Origin: Erysipelotrichia bacterium
Lineage (GTDB): Bacteria > Bacillota_I > Bacilli_A > Erysipelotrichales > Erysipelotrichaceae
Direction of reading: 5' to 3'
Assembly: GCA_009916335.1 (NCBI GenBank)
Contig: SAAR01000061.1
Span: 1 to 13,518, forward strand
Length of the DNA stretch: 13,518 bases
Positions 7,893 to 13,023 of this stretch are shown piece after piece (the stretch's first letter is position 1; every line of letters begins with the position of its first letter). The translations under genes were made by a program, and so were the position numbers. The notes beneath the pieces were generated by a model that was not told the origin of the DNA, searched no databases, and saw only the letters and a list, made by a program, of their open reading frames with translations.

Positions 7893-8601
7893 ATCGTTGA
7901 TTAAAAAAGCAAATCGAATTGTCGTTTTTAGTGGAGCAGGTTTTTCAACCGAAAGTGATATTCCTGACTTTCGCAGTGAGCAAGGAATTTATCGTAAAAA
8001 GACATATCCTTATCCTTGTGAAATGATGATTTCTCATGATTTCTTTATGCGTGATACAAAGCAGTTTTATGAGTTTTATAAAAATGAAATGGTGTATGCG
8101 AATGCGAAAGCAAATAAAGGGCATTTAGCAGTGGCGAAACTAGAACGCTTAGGAAAATTGGAAGCAGTGATTACACAAAACATTGATGGATTACATCAAC
8201 TAGCTGGTAATCAAAAAGTATATGAGCTTCATGGCAGTATTCATCGTAATTATTGTATGGATTGTCATACGTTTTACTCGCTAGATAAAATCATGCAAAG
8301 CAAAGAAGTTCCTCATTGTGATAAGTGTGGTGGCGTGATTAAACCAGATGTTGTCTTATATCAAGAAGGATTAGATCAAAATGTTGTCAATCAAGCTTTA
8401 TTGGCACTACAAAGAGCAGATTTATTAATTGTTGCAGGGACTAGTTTGCTTGTTTATCCAGCAGCAAGTTTTATTCAGTATTATCGTGGTGAGAATATGA
8501 TTGTGATTAATCATGATGAAACAAGTGCCGATAAGCAGGCAACGGTAGTAAGCCATGATAATATTGGTGATGTTCTTGATTTTATCAATACTAATATGTG
8601 A
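7879..8601 (+). CDS. cobB: Sir2-family NAD-dependent protein deacylase
   Basis: This 240-residue sirtuin removes acyl groups from protein lysines, using NAD and releasing nicotinamide and O-acyl-ADP-ribose. Motifs are GAGFSTESDIPDFR (19-32) for NAD binding, TQNIDGLH (99-106), catalytic His118 in ELHGS, a zinc site Cys126/Cys129/Cys147/Cys150, IKPDVVLYQE (154-163), GTSLLVYPA (187-195) and INHDET (210-215). Length is normal for small bacterial sirtuins. The ATG at 7879 has AGGTGA at 7865-7870; earlier in-frame ATGs in the upstream gene add unrelated Lys-rich sequence. It overlaps the preceding gene by 14 bases and ends in a terminator. The nicotinamide it makes could feed the nicotinamidase/NAPRTase pair at the left of the window. 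Confidence 0.94.
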   Translation: MKQIESLIKKANRIVVFSGAGFSTESDIPDFRSEQGIYRKKTYPYPCEMMISHDFFMRDTKQFYEFYKNEMVYANAKANKGHLAVAKLERLGKLEAVITQNIDGLHQLAGNQKVYELHGSIHRNYCMDCHTFYSLDKIMQSKEVPHCDKCGGVIKPDVVLYQEGLDQNVVNQALLALQRADLLIVAGTSLLVYPAASFIQYYRGENMIVINHDETSADKQATVVSHDNIGDVLDFINTNM

Positions 8602-8610
8602 GTGAAAAAG

Positions 8611-8635
8611 CTAGGGTTATACCTAGTTTTTTTTT
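8611..8635 (+). terminator. Intrinsic terminator after the sirtuin gene
   Basis: CTAGG (8611-8615) and CCTAG (8622-8626) pair around a six-base loop and are followed by nine T residues. Confidence 0.8.
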
Positions 8636-8702
8636 GTTAGGTATCGTTAAATGATACACTTAATTATATGTATTTTATTGTTTTCAAATGGATTTGGCAA
8701 AA

Positions 8703-8720
8703 TTGGCGGAAACTTGGCGG
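8703..8720. repeat. TTGGCGG tandem pair, left copy
   Basis: TTGGCGG occurs at 8703-8709 and 8714-8720, spaced exactly 11 bases apart. The arrangement TTGGCGGAAA-n-TTGGCGG is repeated at 8931-8948 in the same orientation. Confidence 0.8.
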
Positions 8721-8764
8721 GAAAAATTTTTAAGAGGTCAAAAAAATATGTGGCAGGCATTAAA

Positions 8765-8788
8765 AAAAGCCTTATTTTAAAGGCTTTT
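8765..8788 (-). terminator. Hairpin terminator, best on the minus strand
   Basis: AAAAGCCTT (8765-8773) pairs with AAGGCTTTT (8780-8788) around a six-base loop. On the minus strand the stem runs into seven T residues, a good terminator for the minus-strand frame ending at 8796. Confidence 0.65.
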
Positions 8789-8795
8789 CAAGACT

Positions 8796-8897
8796 CTACT
8801 TCACCAGCAGACTAGCTATGTCGTCTAGTATGTTGGGTACAGTGGCGTTGATTAAAACGGCAGATTTATAAGGTTGTGCCCTTTTCATCAAGACCAT
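8796..8897 (-). pseudogene. 33-codon frame, possible 3' remnant of a lost gene
   Basis: On the minus strand an ATG at 8897 opens a 33-residue frame ending at a TAG just ahead of a terminator. The encoded peptide reads like protein (KRAQPYKSAVLINATVPNI, then DDIASLLVK). There is no ribosome site and an in-frame stop directly precedes the ATG, so a complete small gene is less likely than the tail of a truncated one. The segment is about 43% GC by hand count, clearly richer than its surroundings. The family is not recognised. Confidence 0.3.
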
Positions 8898-8930
8898 TTA
8901 ATCGTATTATTTGATATCTTTTTTTTGCCT

Positions 8931-8948
8931 TTGGCGGAAATTTGGCGG
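8931..8948. repeat. TTGGCGG tandem pair, right copy
   Basis: TTGGCGG occurs at 8931-8937 and 8942-8948, again 11 bases apart and in the same orientation as the left copy, 228 bases away. Ten bases of each unit plus the second TTGGCGG match the left copy. Confidence 0.8.
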
Positions 8949-8966
8949 AATTTTTTTATTAAATTA

Positions 8967-8995
8967 GTTATCATTTTAATTTTACTGTCTATAAT
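8967..8995 (+). promoter_or_regulatory. Promoter for the gene at 9043 (GTTATC-17-TATAAT)
   Basis: A perfect TATAAT (8990-8995) is preceded by GTC and, 17 bases upstream, by GTTATC (8967-8972). It lies 47 bases before the ATG. The same layout recurs at 9509-9537 and, on the minus strand, at 12184-12212. Confidence 0.6.
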
Positions 8996-9042
8996 ACAAT
9001 GTATTAAAAAAAATGCTAATTGGCAGAAAGGAGAAATACAAA

Positions 9043-9435
9043 ATGACTAATACAATTATTGCAAAACAGGGGATTGAAAATTATGCGGTTTTAGATGGAT
9101 TTATCAGTAAAAAGGGGATTAAAGCGAATAAGATTAATACAAAAAATGGGGAATTAGATAAAGTAACTTTTACATTGATTACAAGAGATATTAGTGAGAA
9201 ACTAATGAAATTACTAAACTTAAAGGAAAGTGATATTCTTGTACTGAAAGGAAAAGAAGGAAAACAGAATTATGCGTGTATCAATATTGAAGCATTAAGC
9301 TATAATGCTGTTTACTGTAAATCATTAAAACCGAATAATCGTGTTCAACTTTTAGGAGAGTTTAAAAAACATGAGTATAACGGAAGAACTATATTTAACT
9401 TCTTGTTATCGACAAAACCATTAGTGGTGGTTTAA
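9043..9435 (+). CDS. Small protein of unknown function, possibly OB-fold-like
   Basis: This 130-residue basic protein has no signal peptide or membrane segment. The start at 9043 follows AAAGGAG (9028-9034); an ATG ten codons upstream has no ribosome site. Residues about 15-50 and 75-125 alternate in a beta-strand pattern (KVTFTLITRD, YACINIEAL, RVQLLGEFKKHEYNGRTIFNF), and the last stretch recalls single-stranded DNA-binding OB folds, but no diagnostic motif proves it. It stands alone between its own promoter and a terminator, next to a Replic_Relax-like gene, which would suit a replication or transfer accessory protein of a mobile element. This is a guess; no family was recognised. Confidence 0.65.
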   Translation: MTNTIIAKQGIENYAVLDGFISKKGIKANKINTKNGELDKVTFTLITRDISEKLMKLLNLKESDILVLKGKEGKQNYACINIEALSYNAVYCKSLKPNNRVQLLGEFKKHEYNGRTIFNFLLSTKPLVVV

Positions 9436-9459
9436 AGGCGAGTCATATCGTCTTTTTTT
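9434..9459 (+). terminator. Intrinsic terminator after the gene at 9043
   Basis: AAAGGCGA (9434-9441) pairs with TCGTCTTT (9448-9455) around a six-base loop, with one wobble, and continues into a T-run to 9459. The stem begins at the stop codon. Confidence 0.8.
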
Positions 9460-9508
9460 ATATGTTTTGGGAAACAGTGATATCTTTTTTAATAAAATAG
9501 ATGCAAAG

Positions 9509-9537
9509 GTTATATTTATGCATATTTTGTCTAATAT
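9509..9537 (+). promoter_or_regulatory. Promoter for the structured leader (GTTATA-17-TAATAT)
   Basis: GTTATA (9509-9514) and TAATAT (9532-9537) are 17 bases apart, with GTC directly before the -10 box. The expected start near 9544 is about ten bases before the long hairpin. GTTATAT (9509-9515) and ATATAAC (9536-9542) also form an inverted repeat framing the promoter. Confidence 0.5.
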
Positions 9538-9542
9538 ATAAC

Positions 9543-9688
9543 AGCTTATAAAAGCCAGTAGTCTCAACTTCAACCTTACGGTATCGCTTCGCACTATCCG
9601 ACATTCCACTCTGGTGGTAATGTCTCGTGCTCAGCTTGAAGTTTCGACTACTGGCGTAGCGTTTACAGAAGAAGGAGTGTGAGCTGAT
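9543..9688 (+). ncRNA. Structured 5' leader with a long rod-shaped hairpin
   Basis: The leader ahead of the winged-helix gene folds into one long imperfect hairpin. GCCAGTAGTC (9554-9563) pairs perfectly with GACTACTGGC (9646-9655); after a TC/TC internal loop, AACTTCAA (9566-9573) pairs with TTGAAGTT (9636-9643); GCAC (9591-9594) pairs with GTGC (9627-9630); and GACATTCCAC (9600-9609) pairs with GTGG-T-AATGTC (9614-9624) around loop TCTG. It matches no known riboswitch or tRNA that I recognise. It could be a cis-regulatory RNA, or a DNA structure such as a transfer or single-strand origin. Confidence 0.6.
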
Positions 9689-10270
9689 ATGAAAGGGAAT
9701 AAGTGTATTAAGCGATTAAATCAAAGAGATATGTCATTCTTGAAAATGATGGGTAAAGTAGGGCATATACCAAAACAAAATGAAGAAATGTTTATTACTA
9801 ATAATCGAGTATCTACATTTCAAAATATGGGATGGATAAACAAAGTGCAGTGTGATGGAAAAGAATATTATGCAACAACGAGTGAGGGAAGGGAGGCTAT
9901 TGAAGAGATAGTTAATATCACACCTTATTACTCTACTTCACCGAAACATGATGAAGGATTGTATAATCATTATATGGAAATGAGTGAGAAAGAAAGAGAT
10001 AGTTGGAAAACTGAAAAGCAGTTGCGCAATGATTATTACGAACTGATAGAAAGGTTGAGAGAAGAGGATGAACTATATGCTCAACAATTGGAAAAACAAT
10101 TCGAGGAAAGGCAGATAAGTACACCAGATTTTGGCTATTATGATGACGAGATAGAGCAATTTATAGCGGTAGAAATAATAACCAATCATTATACCCAAGA
10201 AATTATTGAAGCCAAAGAAAGATTCTGTGAGGTGATGCAAATTGAGTGTGAATTGGAAAAAATTAATTGA
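9689..10270 (+). CDS. Winged-helix Replic_Relax-like mobile-element protein
   Basis: This 193-residue protein has an N-terminal winged-helix pattern (about 8-75): NQRDMSFLKMMGKVGHI, a recognition helix around NNRVSTFQNMGWI, and a wing leading to YATTSEGREAI. Then comes the His-Asp pair (87-88), Trp106 with TE at 108-109 and a charged coiled-coil-like stretch (110-142). The C-terminal part has PDFGYYDD (146-153), then VEIITNHY and EAKERF (174-179), resembling a nuclease-like domain. This order recalls Replic_Relax proteins found on plasmids and conjugative elements, where they are thought to act in DNA processing or regulation. The ribosome site GAAGGAG (9671-9677) is 11 bases from the ATG, rather far. 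It follows the structured leader and overlaps the next gene by 29 bases. Confidence 0.55.
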   Translation: MKGNKCIKRLNQRDMSFLKMMGKVGHIPKQNEEMFITNNRVSTFQNMGWINKVQCDGKEYYATTSEGREAIEEIVNITPYYSTSPKHDEGLYNHYMEMSEKERDSWKTEKQLRNDYYELIERLREEDELYAQQLEKQFEERQISTPDFGYYDDEIEQFIAVEIITNHYTQEIIEAKERFCEVMQIECELEKIN

Positions 10271-11072
10271 TCATTCCATAGAAAATGTGAATATTATTTT
10301 GTTGGCACAATTATATGAAATAGTAAGAAAAGAAGCGAAACAGTCAGCTTTTTATAGTTACATAAATGCATTGTGTGATAATAATATAATATGTAAAGAA
10401 CGTTTGTTTAAAGCATCGCAAGCAATGTATATTAGAAAAGTAGGGCACAAGAAATTAACCAATCGTAAAAAGTATTTAGAGATATTGATACATGAATATG
10501 AAATCAGACATAAAAATTATGTATGTAACAGTATTTTAAGTATCAATCAGTTAGATATTCCTACCATATATATTCGGTTGGTAAATCAATTTCCATATAT
10601 TAAAAATAATGCTTTTCTTCGTAGGGATTATCAGTATATCAAAGAGTGTATTACATATAGGAAAGCCTGCCTTACGAATACAAAAGGTATTCCTCCACAA
10701 AATATCAATCACAACATTAATTTAATGAATTTATATAATCGTGGTATCTATGTAGTTTCGTATAATAAAGACACTTTGATGTTTTGTATTTTTGATTGTT
10801 ATAATCGCATGAACAGAGGGAAATTGAAGAAAGATGTGGAAGCAATTTTCGAGCTTACTAAAAATTATGGCTTTGCTTGCAAAATTAAAATAGAAGTATG
10901 TGTGTGGAATGAATCCATGCAAAAGAAGACAGAGAAGCACCTTAAAAGTCTGTATGAGGTAAAAGAAAATACGAATATATTCATGGACAAAAGTTTTATT
11001 TATGACAATGAGATATTTGTTACTAATTTGGATGTACAACGCTATTTCGGTAATTTGTATATTTATCTTTAA
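10242..11072 (+). CDS. Unknown protein co-translated with the Replic_Relax-like gene
   Basis: This 276-residue basic protein starts at TTG 10242, chosen because GTGAGGTGA (10228-10236) is well spaced; a GTG two codons later is an alternative. It overlaps the upstream gene by 29 bases in another frame, so translation is probably coupled. Residues about 12-65 (IILLAQLYEIV, then AFYSYINALCDNNII) have the length and helix pattern of another winged-helix domain. The rest, including IYVVSYNKDTLMFCIFD and CKIKIEVCVWN, alternates strand and helix like a small alpha/beta domain. It has no membrane segment, signal peptide or metal-binding cluster. No family was recognised; context suggests a partner of the preceding DNA-binding protein. 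Confidence 0.65.
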   Translation: MSVNWKKLIDHSIENVNIILLAQLYEIVRKEAKQSAFYSYINALCDNNIICKERLFKASQAMYIRKVGHKKLTNRKKYLEILIHEYEIRHKNYVCNSILSINQLDIPTIYIRLVNQFPYIKNNAFLRRDYQYIKECITYRKACLTNTKGIPPQNINHNINLMNLYNRGIYVVSYNKDTLMFCIFDCYNRMNRGKLKKDVEAIFELTKNYGFACKIKIEVCVWNESMQKKTEKHLKSLYEVKENTNIFMDKSFIYDNEIFVTNLDVQRYFGNLYIYL

Positions 11073-11082
11073 GCATAAGAAA

Positions 11083-11101
11083 AGAGTGCATAACGCACTC
11101 T
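11083..11101 (-). terminator. Hairpin terminator between convergent genes, best on the minus strand
   Basis: AGAGTGC (11083-11089) pairs with GCACTCT (11095-11101) around a five-base loop. On the minus strand it is followed by TTTTCTTAT, so it should stop the paralogous pair. On the plus strand there is no T-run. The stop of the minus gene lies at the edge of the stem. Confidence 0.65.
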
Positions 11102-11591
11102 AAAGAGAAATAGAATAATAATCTTTTTCATTAGCAAAGCTAACAGGTGAATTATCAAAAGCTAGTTTATATAATAACCATTTGATTGTTTCTTCCGTTT
11201 CATAAAATCTATCAACTTTGAGAAAAGCGAAAACATCAATCCGATAGTCTTTGCTAGATTTAGAAATTAAACATATACGATTATTGTTTAGTAGAACAAG
11301 TCTATGCAGGATATAATCTGAGTTCATTGGATGAGAGACAGGATTGGTCGACTTTATTAATAGGCTATCCAAATAATGTTGGTATGTATCCTCTATTTCA
11401 CAATCTTCAATCAAGCACACATGAATATCTTTAAACATTTCTTTGTGTGCCATCATGTAATGAAATAGCCATGTTTTCATAACAATTAAGTGTGCTCTTT
11501 CTAAATCTTGAATAATAGATGTATTAGCAAATATTTCTCTTTCTTGTGAAGTAGTAAACGTTTCTACTAATTCACAGCTATAATAATTCAT
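11100..11591 (-). CDS. Unknown small protein, paralogue of the adjacent upstream gene
   Basis: This 163-residue soluble protein is similar in size and plan to its neighbour at 11658-12137. Shared blocks are MKTWLFHYMMAHK against MKWIYFYFRSKG (the middle helix), and LVLLNNNRICLISKSSKDYRIDVF against IVMLKDNRIALINEGINDYHVEVF (a beta-hairpin region), at about one third identity in the blocks. There is no signal peptide, membrane segment or known catalytic motif. Start ATG 11591 has AAAGGAG six bases upstream; another ATG four bases earlier is out of frame and ends at once. It lies 66 bases after the neighbour and is probably second in a two-gene minus-strand operon. No family was recognised. Confidence 0.7.
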   Translation of the reverse strand: MNYYSCELVETFTTSQEREIFANTSIIQDLERAHLIVMKTWLFHYMMAHKEMFKDIHVCLIEDCEIEDTYQHYLDSLLIKSTNPVSHPMNSDYILHRLVLLNNNRICLISKSSKDYRIDVFAFLKVDRFYETEETIKWLLYKLAFDNSPVSFANEKDYYSISL

Positions 11592-11657
11592 TCATTTCTC
11601 CTTTCAAAATCGCTTATATAAAATATGGGTAATAACTTTATATTGGATTTTTGTAGA

Positions 11658-12137
11658 TTATTTTAAAATTGGTATTTCAATTTCAAAACATGACATTTCA
11701 CTTTCAAAAGTAGTAGTGATAAATTCGGTGATAATTTCTTGTACGGTTTCAATGAAACGTAGTTTATAAAACTTTTTGTCAATATTAAACAATTGAAACA
11801 CTTCTACATGATAATCATTTATGCCCTCATTAATTAAAGCAATACGATTATCTTTTAGCATAACAATGTAATCATAATGGACATTCCTACTAGTCATAGA
11901 AATCAAATTAATAACATCTATCCTACTGCTACCACTAAAGTTAGTTATCTTCCCTTTTTCAAAACGTAATTTTACGTCATCCATACCTTTGCTTCTAAAA
12001 TAGAAATATATCCATTTCATGATTAACCACATATTAGCGGTTGTTACTTTCTTTACAAGTGATGGCGCATCAACAAGCATTTCTAAATAGGGGATAGTAA
12101 ACTCCTCCAGTTTTTCTTGTGATAAGTTGTCGTTCAT
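11658..12137 (-). CDS. Unknown small protein, first gene of a paralogous pair
   Basis: This 159-residue soluble protein is predicted to be helix-rich in residues 1-55 (LEEFTIPYLEMLV, MWLIMKWIYFYF), followed by a strand-rich middle (YDYIVMLKDNRIALINEG, YHVEVFQLFNID) and a C-terminal helix (FIETVQEIITEFI). It resembles the downstream gene across its whole length, so the two arose by an old duplication. The ATG has AAAGGAG (12148-12142 on the minus strand) at good spacing, and a promoter sits at 12184-12212. The gene is divergent from the lipoprotein at 12295. The function is unknown; small paired genes in accessory regions can be immunity, defence or regulatory proteins, but nothing here decides between these. 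Confidence 0.7.
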   Translation of the reverse strand: MNDNLSQEKLEEFTIPYLEMLVDAPSLVKKVTTANMWLIMKWIYFYFRSKGMDDVKLRFEKGKITNFSGSSRIDVINLISMTSRNVHYDYIVMLKDNRIALINEGINDYHVEVFQLFNIDKKFYKLRFIETVQEIITEFITTTFESEMSCFEIEIPILK

Positions 12138-12183
12138 TATTTATTTCTCCTTTCAGTTTATCTGTATTTCAAATAAACGTTAT

Positions 12184-12212
12184 ATTATAGACGATAGTTA
12201 AAAAAATATAAC
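12184..12212 (-). promoter_or_regulatory. Promoter of the paralogous pair (GTTATA-17-TATAAT)
   Basis: On the minus strand GTTATA (12212-12207) is 17 bases from a perfect TATAAT (12189-12184), again with GTC before the -10 box. GTTATATT (12179-12186) and AATATAAC (12205-12212), perfect inverted repeats 18 bases apart, frame it. Confidence 0.6.
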
Positions 12213-12252
12213 TATAAAAAGAAAAAATCTTTAATCTTAAAGGAAATAATGG

Positions 12253-12276
12253 TAATATAATACTGACAGTATTATA
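12253..12276 (+). promoter_or_regulatory. Palindromic operator overlapping the lipoprotein promoter
   Basis: TATAATACTG (12256-12265), a central A, and CAGTATTATA (12267-12276) form a perfect 21-base palindrome. It overlaps a candidate extended -10 (TGG-TAATAT, or TATAAT at 12256-12261) 19 bases or more before the ATG. There is no T-run, so it is more like a repressor site than a terminator. Confidence 0.6.
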
Positions 12277-12294
12277 AAAGAAGGGAAAAAGAGT

Positions 12295-12762
12295 ATGAAA
12301 AAATTATTAACTGTATTTGTAACTTGTTGTTGCTTATTAACACTAGTAGCTTGTGGAAGTGAAAAGAAAGAGGAAAAGAAAAATTTATCTACCTATGTGC
12401 TTGAAACGGTTTTAGATGGTTCACCCTATGGGGAGAAACAAAAACTTGAGTTCATTTTTGATGAGAGTGCAGAGGAGTTAAAGACATTTAAGTTTATTGT
12501 TACTACTACTTACGAGGATGTTCCTGAGGGAGAAGAAGCTCCTTTTATGTCAAAAGGTGAAATAAAGGATTTGAAATCAATAACGCAAGCAATGGGAGGA
12601 GAATGCACAGTTGAAATTGATAAGAAAAACAATAAAATGGTGCAATCTTCAGACTATAAAGAAATTAAAGAAAGTTTACAATCTATTTATAGTGTAAATA
12701 TCGAAAAGAAAACAACAGATTTTGTTAAAAATTTAACAGATATGGGATATGAAAAAAAATAA
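12295..12762 (+). CDS. Small lipoprotein of unknown function
   Basis: This 155-residue protein has a lipoprotein signal peptide with the lipobox LVAC (Cys20) followed by a Lys/Glu linker. The mature part (about 30-155) begins STYVLETVLDG and looks like a single mixed alpha/beta domain, with FEFIFDES-like strands and a C-terminal helix (TDFVKNLTDMGYE). A distant resemblance to DUF1307/YehR-type lipoproteins came to mind but I could not support it. The ATG is preceded by GAAGGGA (12280-12286). The promoter region holds a perfect palindrome, so expression is probably controlled by a repressor. It is divergent from the paralogous pair. Location should be the outer face of the membrane. Confidence 0.75.
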   Translation: MKKLLTVFVTCCCLLTLVACGSEKKEEKKNLSTYVLETVLDGSPYGEKQKLEFIFDESAEELKTFKFIVTTTYEDVPEGEEAPFMSKGEIKDLKSITQAMGGECTVEIDKKNNKMVQSSDYKEIKESLQSIYSVNIEKKTTDFVKNLTDMGYEKK

Positions 12763-13023
12763 AAAAATCTACGAAATATAACAGCGTTGATTTGGCTTAA
12801 TTTAGATATGTGTTTATCTCAAAGTAGATTGACTCATATCTTATTTTTTAATATTAATTTTTTAGCATTAGAGTGAAGAAAAGGAAAAGATGAAGTAGTA
12901 AGTTTTATTTGAGAATATGAATATCAGATATTAAACGAATAATGGATTCAGACATGAGCTAATCGCAAAGTGATTAGCTCATGATCTGAATAATCATGAG
13001 AAATGTTCAAAGGGGAAATAAAT
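12763..13023. other. Intergenic stretch with hairpins, no gene seen
   Basis: The stretch has a loose long-range pairing AATCTAC/GTAGATT (12766-12772 with 12824-12830) enclosing a small AGATA/TATCT hairpin, then a T-rich run, a 13-base palindrome AATATC-A-GATATT (12920-12932), and the long hairpin at 12946-12991. A TTGAGA at 12909-12914 may be a -35 box but no good -10 box follows. No open frame with a ribosome site was found. Confidence 0.5.
12946..12991. repeat. Long inverted repeat (19-pair stem) upstream of the membrane protein
   Basis: ATTCAGA-CATGAGCTAATC (12946-12964) pairs with GATTAGCTCATG-A-TCTGAAT (12972-12991), giving 19 pairs with one bulged A around the loop GCAAAGT. No T-run follows on either strand, so it is not a standard terminator. 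It lies 32 bases before the start of the next gene. Confidence 0.85.

Larger units (their letters stand above)
8641..8962. other. Gene-poor stretch with paired repeats, hairpins and a possible gene remnant
   Basis: Between the sirtuin terminator and the promoter at 8967 no convincing full gene is present on either strand. From left to right it holds a small dyad GTATC-N7-GATAC (8641-8657), a first TTGGCGG pair, a hairpin terminator, a 33-codon minus-strand frame of higher GC, and a second TTGGCGG pair. This is probably the left boundary of an accessory region or the scar of a lost insertion, which is inference. Confidence 0.5.

Noticed and set aside
8703..8948. CRISPR array
   Set aside because: Only two paired short repeats with unequal spacing, no spacer series and no cas genes.
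9421..9609. 62-codon minus-strand open frame
   Set aside because: It runs through the terminator, the promoter and the structured leader, has no ribosome site and an unconvincing product.
9554..9655. tRNA-like look of the hairpin: a seven-pair acceptor-like stem and TTTCGAC near the 3' end
   Set aside because: The T-arm stem cannot form, there is no anticodon arm or D-arm consensus, and the ten-pair outer stem is too long. A rod-shaped hairpin explains the pairing better.
9543..9688. Retron or group II intron RNA
   Set aside because: No reverse transcriptase is encoded in the window, and the domain V or msr/msd hallmarks are absent.
10731..11039. 102-codon minus-strand frame antisense to the unknown gene at 10242
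   Set aside because: No ribosome site, an Ile/Phe-rich shadow composition, and it lies wholly inside a better gene.
12256..12276. Palindrome as a terminator for the minus or plus strand
   Set aside because: No T-run follows on either side and the location, over a promoter and before a start codon, fits an operator.
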